Source: Myxococcales bacterium (GTDB lineage Bacteria > Myxococcota_A > Polyangia > Haliangiales > Haliangiaceae). Taken from it: a stretch of 64,000 nucleotides of DNA. The stretch is from positions 62,001-126,000 of the forward strand of contig CANKMW010000001.1 in the NCBI GenBank assembly GCA_947483555.1, in the 5' to 3' direction. Made by a program: the position numbers and the translations under genes. Shown here piece after piece: positions 50,701 to 59,716 of the stretch; the stretch's first letter is position 1, and every line of letters starts with the position of its first letter. The notes beneath the pieces are model-generated. The model was not told the origin of the DNA, made no database searches, and saw nothing but the letters and a program-made list of their open reading frames with translations.

Positions 50701-52600
50701 CGAGCGCCACTTTCGCGAGATGGGTACCGATATCCGCACCACCTCGATCCGCGTCGCCGGCGTTGGCGACATGAGCGGTGACGTGTTCGGCAACGGCATG
50801 CTGCTCAACGACCGCCTCAAGCTGGTGGCCGCGTTCAATCACAAGCACGTGTTCGTCGATCCCGATCCCGATCCGGCGATCGCCTACGCCGAACGCCGGC
50901 GGATGTTCACCACCGCCGGTTCGCAGTGGAGCGACTACGCCACCCAGGCCATCAGCAAGGGTGGCGGGGTGTTCGACCGCGCCGCCAAGGAGATCTCGTT
51001 GTCCGCCGAGGTCAGGGTGCTGCTCGGCCTGGCGGCCAAGGTCGTCACCGGTCCCGACCTGGTGCGCGCGATCCTGTCGCTCGAGGTCGACCTGATGTGG
51101 TTCGGCGGCATCGGCACCTACGTCAAGGCGAGCACGGAGAGCCATGGCGAGGTCGGCGACAAGGTCAACGACAACGTCCGGATCAGCGCGCCCGAGCTGC
51201 GCGCCAAGGTGATCGGCGAAGGCGCGAACCTGGCGATCACCCAGCGGGCCCGGACCGAGTACTGTCTGCGCGGCGGACGCTGCAACACCGACGCGATCGA
51301 CAACTCGGCCGGCGTCGACTGCAGCGACCACGAGGTCAACCTCAAGATCCTGTTCGCGCCGATGATGACGACCGGCGCCACGACCCGCGAGGCGCGCGAC
51401 CGGCTGCTGCGCGCGCTCGAACCCGACGTCGGCCTCGCCTGCGTGGCCGACAACTACCTGCAGTCGGCGCTGCTGTCGATGGAGTCGCTGCGCACGCTCG
51501 AGCGCGGCGAACCGTTCCTGGACCTGGTGTCGTACCTCGACAAGCACAACCTCAGCCGGACCGCCGAGCACGTGCCGCCCGACGACGAGCTGCGCGGCTG
51601 GCTGGTCACCGGCAAGGGGCTGCCGCGCAACCTGCTCGCGGTGCTGGTCGCCCACACCAAGCTCGACCTGTTCGAGCGCGTGCTGAGCTCGCGGATTCCC
51701 GAGCTGCCGCTGTTCCAGCCCATGCTCACCGCCTACTTCCCGCCCCAGCTCGCGACCACCCACGACGCCCAGATCAAGAGTCACCACCTGCGACGCGAGA
51801 TCATCGCCACCGCGGCGACCAACGCGATCATCAACCAGGCCGGGTGCACGCTGCTGGTCGAGCTGGGCAAGGAGACCAGTCTGCCGGTCGACGAGCTGGT
51901 GGTGCGTTACTTCGTGTGCGACGAGCTGATCGGTGGTCGCGCCCTGCGCAGCGCGATCCACGCCTGCGATTACACCGTGGCCGCGAGCGCACAGTACGCC
52001 GCCCTGCTCGCGCTCGAGGAGGTCAACCGGAGCCTGGTGCGGTGGTGGATCTGGAACGACAGCACCTGGAGGCTGTCACCCGACGACGTCGAGACCACCA
52101 AGCTGGAATTCGCGGCCACCGCCAAGGTGCTGGTCGCTCGCGACGGCGCCGCGAACGCCGCCGCCGCGGCGCGCGAGCAAGATCTGATCCTGCGCGGGTT
52201 CCCGCCCGAGCTGGCGGCGGCGCTGACCCGGGTCTCGCTGCTCCGCGAGGGGTTCGCCGTGATCGCGGCCGCGCGCGACGCCAGGATCCCGCTCGCCGAC
52301 GCGGCGCAGCTGTTCCAGCGCATCGGCCGCGAGCTCCACGTCGATGGGTTCGACGAGTTGCTGGCGACCCAGGTCCCGGCCAACGGATGGGAGCGGCGCT
52401 TCCACAGCTCGCTGGAACGTGAGGCCTCGGCGATCCGCCAGCTCGCGGTCGCCAAGCTGGCCAGCAATCCGGGCTACGTCGAGCAGCACCGCGAGCGGAT
52501 CGACCGGATCGCCGACTCGCTGCGCATGGTCAAGCAACTCGGCGGCCATGGCCTGGTGCCGATGTTCCTGATCCTCGAGGACTACCGCACCACCTGGTGA
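47771..52600 (+). CDS. gdhB: NAD-specific glutamate dehydrogenase, large form
   Basis: This 1609-aa enzyme converts glutamate to 2-oxoglutarate and ammonia with NAD. It matches the ~180-kDa bacterial NAD-GDH family in length and order: a long N-terminal ACT-like regulatory region ([19 protein letters not shown]), then the catalytic core with [76 protein letters not shown] and [13 protein letters not shown], with the C-terminal region. It is monocistronic and 15 bp after the L,D-transpeptidase. The gene symbol is by family; species use varies. Confidence 0.93.
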   Translation: [1609 protein letters not shown]

Positions 52601-52635
52601 GTCCAGCCCCGGCGGGCCGGACGTGGATCAGCGCA

Positions 52636-54582
52636 TCAGCGCAGCACGCGCGCGATCGCCGCCACCAGCTCGTCGCGCGAGAACGGCTTGTCGAGCGTGA
52701 CCGCGACCGCGTTCGCGGCGGCGTGGTCGGCGTAGCCGGTGATCAGCAAGACCGGCAGCGGCGGCACGGCCGCGGCCAGCTCTCGGGCCAGCTCGCAGCC
52801 GGTCATGCGCGGCATCGAGACGTCGCTGATCACCAGATCGAACTGGCCGCCGTTGCGGACCCGATCGAGCGCGTCGCGACCGTCGACCGCGGTCGCCACG
52901 GCATGACCTTCGCTGCGCAGCAGGCCGGCCAGCGCCTCGCGCACCGGCTCGAGATCCTCGACCAGCAGGAGGCGGAGTCGAGCCAGCTCCTGGGTGGCGG
53001 CCTTGATCGACGTCGCGACCGCATCACCATCGATGACCGGGTCGATGACCGGGTCGATGACCGGGTCGATGACCGGTAGCAACAACTCGACCGTCGTGCC
53101 ACGACCGAGCTCGCTCTCGATGCGCACCCCGCCGCCGTGCTGGCGTGCGGTCCCGAGCACCGCCGCCAGCCCGAGGCCAGTGCCACGATCCAGCGCCTTG
53201 GTCGTGAAGTACGGCTCGAACACGCGCGCCAGGTGTTCGGGTGCGATGCCGAGCCCGGTGTCACTCACCGTCAGACGAGCGTAGCGCCCGGCGGCGAGCC
53301 GGCCCTCGAGCCGGGGATCACCGGGTTCGAGCACGACCTCGACCAGCTCGACGCGCAGCCGACCGCCGGCCGGCATCGCATCGCGGGCGTTGACCAGCAG
53401 GTTCATGAGCGCGCCATCGAGCTGGGTGCCGTCGCCGTGGACGATCGGGCGCGCCAGCGCCACCAGCTCGAGGTTCACGCCGGCACCGGCGACCCGTTCG
53501 AACAACCGCCGCACCCCGTCGATCTGGGCCGCCAGATCGAGGCGTTCGGGTCGATACGGGTGCTTGCGCGCGAACGCGAGCAACTGGCGCACCAGAGCGG
53601 CGCAGCGGTCGATCGCCGCGCTCATGGTGTCGAGATCGACGGCCTTCGGCGCCCCGCCCTGCAACCGTATCAGATCGAGCTGCGCCGACAGCACCGTGAG
53701 GTAGTTGTTGAAATCGTGGGAGACGCCGGCCGCCAGCGCCCCCACCGCCTCGGTCCGGGCGGCGTAGCGCAGCTCCTGCTCGAGCTCGACCCGCGCGGTC
53801 ACGTCGAGGCTGACGCCGACGACGCAAGGTCCGGTCGACCGCTCGACCCGGCGCGCGATCGACTCCAGGAAGATCTGGCGCCCATCTGCCGGCCGCTGCA
53901 TCCGGACCAGCAGCGGCGGCAGCACCTCGCCGGCGGCGACCCGAACGCCCCACTCGTGCTGGCGTGCCGCGTCGTCCTCGTGAACCAGAGACCGCGACAG
54001 CCCCTCCGAGGGCGTCCCGCCGGCGACGCCGAGCAGGCGGTAGAGCTCGTCGGACCATTCCAGCCGCCCGGTCTTGATCTCGTAGACGTAGCTACCGACA
54101 CCGGCGGCGCGCTGGGTCTCGGCCAGCAGCGCGTGAGCCTGCGCGAGGCGATCGGCGGCGACGTGACTGTCGGTGATGCGGACGATGGTCCCGATCACGC
54201 GACAGACCGCGCCGGCAGCGTCGCGCTCGAGCGCCGTTGACCCGATGACCCAGTCGAGGCCGCCGTCGGGCCGGACGATGCGGTAGGGGAACCTCTCGAC
54301 CACGCCGCGGGTGACGGTGGTGGTCGCCGCCATCACGACCCGCGCCCGATCGTCGGGGTGCACGTGCTCGTAGTACGACTCGGCTTCGACCGGAACCGAC
54401 GGATCGAGGCCGAGCAGCCGGAAGACGCCCGTCGACCACGCCACCTCTCGCCCCGGCGCCCACACGAAGGTGCCAAGGCCGACCACCTCCTCGACGATGT
54501 CGATGAGCTCCCCGCGCTCGGCGACGGAGAGCGGCCTGACTGGCACGCGAAGCGGAGGATCGGACGCCACCACGCGCAGCAT
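52636..54582 (-). CDS. PAS-PAS hybrid histidine kinase with C-terminal receiver
   Basis: This 648-aa protein has two PAS domains (about 30-140 and 150-270; FVWAPGREVAWSTGVFRLLGL, LEWSDELYRLLGVAGG), a HisKA domain with the phospho-site VSHDFNN, a HATPase (LMNLLVNARDAMP, DTGLGIAPEHL, GTGLGLAAVLG) and a receiver (LLLVEDLEP, DLVISDVSMPRM, LDKPFS). The linker between kinase and receiver is VIDP repeated four times, encoded by a 12-bp repeat. No membrane segment is seen. It is the last gene of a possible minus-strand run with the SRPBCC and NlpC genes. Confidence 0.93.
   Translation of the reverse strand: MLRVVASDPPLRVPVRPLSVAERGELIDIVEEVVGLGTFVWAPGREVAWSTGVFRLLGLDPSVPVEAESYYEHVHPDDRARVVMAATTTVTRGVVERFPYRIVRPDGGLDWVIGSTALERDAAGAVCRVIGTIVRITDSHVAADRLAQAHALLAETQRAAGVGSYVYEIKTGRLEWSDELYRLLGVAGGTPSEGLSRSLVHEDDAARQHEWGVRVAAGEVLPPLLVRMQRPADGRQIFLESIARRVERSTGPCVVGVSLDVTARVELEQELRYAARTEAVGALAAGVSHDFNNYLTVLSAQLDLIRLQGGAPKAVDLDTMSAAIDRCAALVRQLLAFARKHPYRPERLDLAAQIDGVRRLFERVAGAGVNLELVALARPIVHGDGTQLDGALMNLLVNARDAMPAGGRLRVELVEVVLEPGDPRLEGRLAAGRYARLTVSDTGLGIAPEHLARVFEPYFTTKALDRGTGLGLAAVLGTARQHGGGVRIESELGRGTTVELLLPVIDPVIDPVIDPVIDGDAVATSIKAATQELARLRLLLVEDLEPVREALAGLLRSEGHAVATAVDGRDALDRVRNGGQFDLVISDVSMPRMTGCELARELAAAVPPLPVLLITGYADHAAANAVAVTLDKPFSRDELVAAIARVLR
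53031..53076. repeat. 12-bp tandem repeat in the histidine-kinase gene
   Basis: GATGACCGGGTC is repeated almost exactly four times and encodes VIDPVIDPVIDPVID on the minus strand between the HATPase and receiver. Confidence 0.92.
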
Positions 54583-54603
54583 ACGCCAGGCGGCGGCGGC
54601 AGT

Positions 54604-55098
54604 TCAGGATCGGCGCCCGAGCTCGGCGCGCAAGGCGGTCGCGATCTCCTTCACGAACTGTTGCACCGACGCCTCCGCGAGGCGATGACCGGCGACCGCG
54701 TCGAGCGCACGTCCGACCGCGCCGGCCGGCGGCTCGTAGTGGCCTTCGAGATCGAGCTGGGTCTCGCCGGGGGTCAACGCGTAGACCGACAGGGTCGCGT
54801 TCATCACCGGAAACATCCCGGGATGCCGCACCGCCTGCCACGAAAGGGTGAGCCTGGTCGCTGGACCGCCGTTCGGTGCGTCGGCTTCCTCGGCGATCGC
54901 GCCGACCTCGATCTCGACCTCGGCCGCGACGTCGAGCGGACCGATGCGGGCATGGAGCTGCGAGTGCAAGGCGTCCGCGCGTGCAGCCGTGACCGTGGTC
55001 GCGCGCTGGAACAGGCCGCGGGCATCGCTGCGCAGCGCGTCGCGCACCGCCTCGTAGGGGTGGTTCACGTAGTCGTAGGATCGCAATGGCTTGGTCAC
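54604..55098 (-). CDS. SRPBCC-like (polyketide cyclase/START-fold) protein
   Basis: This 164-aa protein starts at the GTG at 55098 after a strong GGAGG site; the longer open frame is not needed. It has no signal peptide. The residues DYVNHPYEAVRDALRSDA, LTLSWQAVRHPGMFPVMNATLSVYAL and ELDLEGHYEPPAGAVGRALDAVAGHRLAEASVQQFV give the usual SRPBCC pattern of a ligand-binding beta-sheet and a long C-terminal helix. The ligand is unknown. Confidence 0.75.
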   Translation of the reverse strand: MTKPLRSYDYVNHPYEAVRDALRSDARGLFQRATTVTAARADALHSQLHARIGPLDVAAEVEIEVGAIAEEADAPNGGPATRLTLSWQAVRHPGMFPVMNATLSVYALTPGETQLDLEGHYEPPAGAVGRALDAVAGHRLAEASVQQFVKEIATALRAELGRRS

Positions 55099-55232
55099 GG
55101 CGCCTCCAGCTCGGTCGGGCCTGTCTGCAGGGTCAGCAACCACCGTGCCGAGGATTTCCGGCCAATCGTGGGGGCGCCCACGCAGACTCTGCGCGACCAT
55201 CGATTCCGGCGCAACCATCGCGGGTGCAGCGT

Positions 55233-56027
55233 TCACGGTCCGACCGCATCGCCCTCCAGCCAGCGCTCGATCAGCCAGTCGTCGCCAGCGCCGGTCGCCG
55301 TGACCACCGGCGACACGAAGTACCCCCTGGACTGCGAGCGCGCGATCGCCTCCGCCGAGATCAACGCTTCGTCGCTGACGACCTGATCGGCGGTGTAGCT
55401 GGCGTGCACGAAGCGGACCTCGGCGCCGCGCACCACCACCAGTCCGACGTGCACGTCGAGGCCGATCACGTACAGACCGTCATCGAGCGCGGCCAGGTGC
55501 GCCGCCAGCTCGGTGGGCGGAATACTCAGGAAGCGGTGGATCTTGCCGGCGCCGCCGACCAGCGAGCGCTGGATGACGAGCGCGGCGGCCTGGCCGAGCC
55601 GGAAGCGATCGCGCAGGGCGAAGCCGGCCCCCTGCAGCACGGCGCCGACGAAGTAGCTGCACGAGATGGTCCTGCCGGCCTGATGGGGACGGGTCGCGGT
55701 GCTGTTCCGGCCCAGGCCCCACGGCATGCCGAGCCAGGGCGGCAACAGTCGGTCGACGACGGCGGTGCTCAGATACCGACTCGCTCGATCGCGCACCGTG
55801 GCTCGCTCGGCCGGCGTGGTGGCGGCGCGCCAGGCGGCCGCCAGCCTCGCGCGCTCGCTCGCGATGTCGTCGACCGCTTGGTCCCAGGCCGCCGTCGCCG
55901 CCGCGACGTCCGGCGCCGCGCCGTCGGCAGCCGCGGAACGGGCGCTCCCGCACGCCGAGGCGGCGGCGCAACCCGCGACGATGAGCGACGTGAGGCGGCG
56001 CCTGGCTCTCGACGCGGGTCGGCCCAT
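55233..56027 (-). CDS. NlpC/P60-like cysteine-peptidase-type secreted protein
   Basis: This 264-aa protein starts at the ATG at 56027 with a signal peptide (RRRLTSLIVAGCAAASAC, lipobox-like ASAC). After a helical region, ISCSYFVGAVLQGAGF puts a Cys at a helix start, and IGLDVHVGLVVV supplies a His before a strand, the pattern of NlpC/P60-type papain-like peptidases. A peptidoglycan amidase/endopeptidase role is likely but not proven. It lies 58 bp downstream of the DUF2541-like gene. Confidence 0.7.
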   Translation of the reverse strand: MGRPASRARRRLTSLIVAGCAAASACGSARSAAADGAAPDVAAATAAWDQAVDDIASERARLAAAWRAATTPAERATVRDRASRYLSTAVVDRLLPPWLGMPWGLGRNSTATRPHQAGRTISCSYFVGAVLQGAGFALRDRFRLGQAAALVIQRSLVGGAGKIHRFLSIPPTELAAHLAALDDGLYVIGLDVHVGLVVVRGAEVRFVHASYTADQVVSDEALISAEAIARSQSRGYFVSPVVTATGAGDDWLIERWLEGDAVGP

Positions 56028-56085
56028 GACCGCAAAAACGCGTGGCGGTGGCCGCCTATTCGACCAGCCGCCCGATGCGCGTCGA

Positions 56086-56769
56086 TCAGTGGTGCTTGCC
56101 GTGGCCGCGCCCGTGCTTCTTGCCGTCGCGGCCGTCGCGATCGTCGTGGCGGGCGTCATAGCCCCACAGCTCGACCTGGGCCTTGCCGCCGCCCGGCAGG
56201 TTGCCGTAGCGGAACTCGACCTTCTTGATGAAGCGCGCGTCGCCGGGCAGATCGATGACGCGGCTGGCCGAATCCTTGCCGAACACGGCGCGCACGTTCG
56301 GCGAGTAGGTGGTGCCGTCGCCGAACGTGATCACCAGGTCGAACATCTCGAGCGCCGAGTGCTCGACGACGATGGCGATGGCGCGGAAGGTGCCGTCCTT
56401 CTTGCCGACCGCGATCGTGTCGCGATCCACGCCGCCCTGGACCCAGCGCTCACCCAGCTTGTCCCAGTCGCTCTTGCGATCGAAGCGCCGATCGCTGCGA
56501 TCGTCGTCGCGCCGCGGCGGCGGCGGCGGCGCTGGCGGCGGCGCCGCCGGTTGCACGACCGGCGGTGGCGGCGGTGGCGGCGGTGGTGGCGGCGATGGCG
56601 GCGCCGGCTGCACGACCGGCGGTGGCCCGGGCGGCGGCGGCGCCGGCTCGGCGGGCGGCGGGGCGCTGGCGACCGGCGGGCCGGCAGGCGGCGGACCCGA
56701 CGCGGTCCTGACGACGCAGCCCGCGGCCAGGAGAAGCACGATCGAGATGGTGGTGGTGGTCCTGATCAC
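56086..56769 (-). CDS. Proline-rich DUF2541-like lipoprotein
   Basis: This 227-aa protein has a lipoprotein signal (LLLAAGC), then a ~65-residue proline-rich stretch with PP and VVQP repeats, then a globular C-terminal domain: WDKLGERWVQGGVDRDTIAVG, FRAIAIVVEHSALEMFDLVITFGDGT, SRVIDLPGDARFIKKVEFRYG, the DUF2541 pattern. The proline stretch is likely a spacer from the outer membrane. The end is charged and His-rich (KKHGRGHGKHH). It is divergent from the TonB receptor, 57 bp away. Confidence 0.75.
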   Translation of the reverse strand: MIRTTTTISIVLLLAAGCVVRTASGPPPAGPPVASAPPPAEPAPPPPGPPPVVQPAPPSPPPPPPPPPPPVVQPAAPPPAPPPPPRRDDDRSDRRFDRKSDWDKLGERWVQGGVDRDTIAVGKKDGTFRAIAIVVEHSALEMFDLVITFGDGTTYSPNVRAVFGKDSASRVIDLPGDARFIKKVEFRYGNLPGGGKAQVELWGYDARHDDRDGRDGKKHGRGHGKHH

Positions 56770-56826
56770 GGGGCCGACGATACCACCGCCCGGCGCGGTC
56801 CGGACCGGTGCACACTCGCTCGCTCG

Positions 56827-59007
56827 ATGCGGCGCACCCTGGTCCTGGCCGTCGTGCTCGTCGCGTCGCCGTCAGCCGCGGCGCCCCCGGGGACCGGCAC
56901 CGAGACCGAAGCCGAGACCGAGGCCGAAGCCGAACCCGAGACCGAAGCCGAAACCGAAACCGAAACCGAAGCCGAAGCCGACGCCGAAACCGAGACCGAA
57001 ACCGAGACCGACCTCGGCAACATCGAGGTGATCGAGATGGAAGGCCGCGCGCCGCTGGTCGCCGAACCGCCGCGCCACACCTTCGATGCCGACCAGCTTC
57101 GGATCCTCCCCGCCGCCGGCAATGATCCGCTTCGAGCGCTCACCAGTTTGCCAGGCGTGGCGCGAGTACCGTTCGGACTTGGCGGTCTGGCGCTGCGCGG
57201 CTCGGCGCCGCGCGACTCGTCCGTGTTCCTGGACGGCATCGAGGTGCCGCTGCTCTACCACTTCGGCGGCCTGGCCTCGTTCGTGCCGGTCGGCGTCATC
57301 GGCGAGGTCGCGCTCGAGCCGTCGGGGTTCGGCGCCCGCTGGGGGCGGGCCACCGGCGGGGTCGTGATCGCGACCACCCGCCCGGCGCGGTCAGATCGGT
57401 GGCGCACCGCCGGCGAGATCTCGCTGATCCACGCCGCCGCGCTCGCCGAGGGCCCCGGGCCGCGCGGCGGCAACCTGCTGGTCGCGGTGCGCCGTTCGTA
57501 CGTCGACGCCATCCTCGCCGCCGCGCCGGTCGATCTGACGCTGGCGCCGCGCTACCTCGACGGCCAGGTCCGCTGGGAGTCGGGCGACGGCCGCTGGTTG
57601 CTGCTGGGCCTGGTCTCCGATGACAAGCTGCGCCTGCTCCGCGAGCCCGACGCCGGCAGCGCCGGCGGCATCGACACCAGCAACGTGCGACGCCTCGACT
57701 ACGGCTCGCGCTTCGCCCGCCTCGCCGTGCGCTGGCGACGCAGCGCCGGCGCCACCCGCTACGAGGTGTTGCCCTCGATCGGCGCCGATCAGGTCCTCGC
57801 CTCCGCGATCCATCGCGACGTCGACAAGGGCATGATGCGCTGGAACCTGCTCGGCGCGCTGCGGGCCGAGCTGTCGCGGCCGCTGGCCAGCGGCACCTTC
57901 GCCGCCGGCCTCGACAGCCAGGTGACCCGACACGCCTACCAGCTCGACACCACGCCGCCACCATCGCCGGGCAATCCCGATCCGCCGGTCGGGGTGGTCC
58001 ACCGTGAGGGGATCGTCTGGGCGCCAGACGCCGGGGCGTGGCTCGAGCAGCAGTGGTCGCTGGCCGGCGATCGCGTCGCCATCCGCCCCGGCGCCCGCGT
58101 CGATCGGTTCGGGATCTCCGGCGAGATCAGGTTCGGGCCGCGGCTCAACGTGACCGAGCAGCTGCCGCGCTGCATCACGCTCACGCAGTCGATCGGCCTC
58201 TACCATCAGCCACCGTCGGCGACCGATCTCGATCCGGTGTTTGGCAACCGGACGCTGGGCGGCAGCTGGGCGGCGCACGCCGCGCTCGGCGCCCGCGCCC
58301 CGCTCTCGGACCTCGCCTTGGCGCAGGTGACGGCCTACGCCCAGGAGATGCGCGACCTGTCGGTCGACGTGGTCACCGGCGCGACGCCGATCGCCGACAA
58401 CGGCAGCAGCCAGGCCGGCGGGCTGCTCGCGATCAGCCGCGAGCTGGTCGACGAGCAGTTCGGCTCCTACTCGTACCGCGAGGCGGTCGGCAAGGGGCGG
58501 GCGTGGGGCGTCGAGCTGCAGCTGCGCCGCGACCTCGGTCGCACCACCGGCTGGCTGACGTACACGTGGTCGCGCTCGCTGCGGACCGGAGATCCGCGCC
58601 GCGACCCCACCTACTACCCGTACGTGCTCGACCAGCCCCACGTCGCGACCTTGCTCGTCACCCGCTCGATCGGCAGGTGGCGCGTCGGCGGCCGCCTGCG
58701 GGTGGCCAGCGGCAACCCGATCACCCCGGTTGCGGGCGCCTACTACGACGAGGTCGCAACCGAGTGGATCGCGATCTCGGGGCCGATCCTGTCCGAACGG
58801 CTGCCGGCGTTCGTGCAGCTCGACCTGCGCATCGACCGGACCTGGAAGCGCCGCTGGGGCACGATCGACCTGTTCCTCGACGTGCAGAACACCACCAACC
58901 GCGCCAACCCCGAAGGCGTGACGTACAACGAGGACTTCAGTCAACGCCGCTACACCCGCGGACTGCCGATCTTCCCGGCGCTCGGCGTCGAGTACCTGCC
59001 GCCCTGA
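56827..59007 (+). CDS. TonB-dependent outer-membrane receptor
   Basis: This 726-aa protein starts at the ATG at 56827 with a signal peptide (MRRTLVLAVVLVASPSAAAAPP). A ~45-residue Glu/Thr/Ala repeat (TETEAE type), encoded by a hexamer-like repeat, separates the signal from the plug domain: DQLRILPAAGNDPLRALTSLPGVARVPFGLGGLALRGSAPRDSSVFLDGIEVP. A 600-residue barrel follows, ending in a strand with a final Pro (GVEYLPP). The TonB box is likely within GNIEVIEMEGR. Its substrate is unknown; the position near LEA and DUF2541 genes gives no clue. Confidence 0.88.
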   Translation: MRRTLVLAVVLVASPSAAAPPGTGTETEAETEAEAEPETEAETETETEAEADAETETETETDLGNIEVIEMEGRAPLVAEPPRHTFDADQLRILPAAGNDPLRALTSLPGVARVPFGLGGLALRGSAPRDSSVFLDGIEVPLLYHFGGLASFVPVGVIGEVALEPSGFGARWGRATGGVVIATTRPARSDRWRTAGEISLIHAAALAEGPGPRGGNLLVAVRRSYVDAILAAAPVDLTLAPRYLDGQVRWESGDGRWLLLGLVSDDKLRLLREPDAGSAGGIDTSNVRRLDYGSRFARLAVRWRRSAGATRYEVLPSIGADQVLASAIHRDVDKGMMRWNLLGALRAELSRPLASGTFAAGLDSQVTRHAYQLDTTPPPSPGNPDPPVGVVHREGIVWAPDAGAWLEQQWSLAGDRVAIRPGARVDRFGISGEIRFGPRLNVTEQLPRCITLTQSIGLYHQPPSATDLDPVFGNRTLGGSWAAHAALGARAPLSDLALAQVTAYAQEMRDLSVDVVTGATPIADNGSSQAGGLLAISRELVDEQFGSYSYREAVGKGRAWGVELQLRRDLGRTTGWLTYTWSRSLRTGDPRRDPTYYPYVLDQPHVATLLVTRSIGRWRVGGRLRVASGNPITPVAGAYYDEVATEWIAISGPILSERLPAFVQLDLRIDRTWKRRWGTIDLFLDVQNTTNRANPEGVTYNEDFSQRRYTRGLPIFPALGVEYLPP

Positions 59008-59020
59008 CCGATGCTGCGCG

Positions 59021-59503
59021 TCAGCGCCGGGAGCCGAGCAGCGCACCGGCGTCGGCGAGCTCGCCGCTGTGCTGCACGGTCACGTCGAGCGGCCCGACCG
59101 GGGTCGTGAAGCGCAGCTTCGCCGAGATGCGATAGCTGCGAGCGCCACGGGCCAGCTCGCCGGCCACCGCGACCGCGTCGCGGGCGTCGATCGTGAGCGA
59201 CGTGGTCACCGGCGCGACCCCGCGCGCCGGGATGGTCTGCGACAGCTCGATCGTCCCGGTGACCGCGCGCGCCCCACCGACGGCGAGCTCCCAGTCGATC
59301 CCGGCCAGCGGGACGCCGAAGCCGTTGGGGTTGGTGACGTCGAGGCGAAGCTGGCCCGCGACGCCACTCCAGCCGGCCGCCGACACCGAGACGTCGCGCA
59401 CCTCGGCGGTCGGACGCTCGATCGAGCGGGTGAAGATGGAGCAGGCCGAGGCGAGGGCGAGGCAGAGGGCGGCAAGGGCGAGCGTGGCGTGAGGGAGGCG
59501 CAT
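59021..59503 (-). CDS. LEA-14/WHy-like lipoprotein
   Basis: This 160-aa protein starts at the ATG at 59503 with a lipoprotein signal (ALAALCLALASAC). The body LDVTNPNGFGVPLAGIDWELAVGGARAVTGTIELSQTIPARGVAPV is the LEA-type-2 (WHy) fold, a small immunoglobulin-like domain. It probably sits at the outer membrane. It converges on the TonB receptor. Confidence 0.8.
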   Translation of the reverse strand: MRLPHATLALAALCLALASACSIFTRSIERPTAEVRDVSVSAAGWSGVAGQLRLDVTNPNGFGVPLAGIDWELAVGGARAVTGTIELSQTIPARGVAPVTTSLTIDARDAVAVAGELARGARSYRISAKLRFTTPVGPLDVTVQHSGELADAGALLGSRR

Positions 59504-59604
59504 CACCTGGACGTAGAGCAAGCGGCGGGCCGCACGCAAGTCCGCGACCTCGCGCGCCCCGCCGTGAACACCGCTTGACGACTGTGGCGTGCGCGCGGCC
59601 CACT

Positions 59605-59716
59605 GGCTTCAGGGCCCGGCTCCGCGCTGACGCGCTCCCGCGTCAGCCGGTGGGGCCCACCGATGGCTTCGGGGCCCGGCTCCGCGCTGACGCGCTCCCG
59701 CGTCAGCCGGTGGGGC
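59605..59716 (+). repeat. Two tandem copies of a hairpin-forming dispersed repeat
   Basis: The element runs from GGCTTC to GGTGGGGC, about 52 bp, twice with a 60-bp period (59605 and 59665). Each contains CTGACGCG-CTCCC-GCGTCAG, a perfect 7-9-bp stem with a short loop, and GGGCCCGG. Copy 2 ends at the 3' end of the secreted protease gene. A third copy lies at 61738-61790. Confidence 0.9.

Noticed and set aside
59605-59716. The hairpin repeats as a rho-independent terminator only
   Set aside because: There is no T-run after the stem, and a third copy lies upstream of the gene, so a simple terminator does not explain it.
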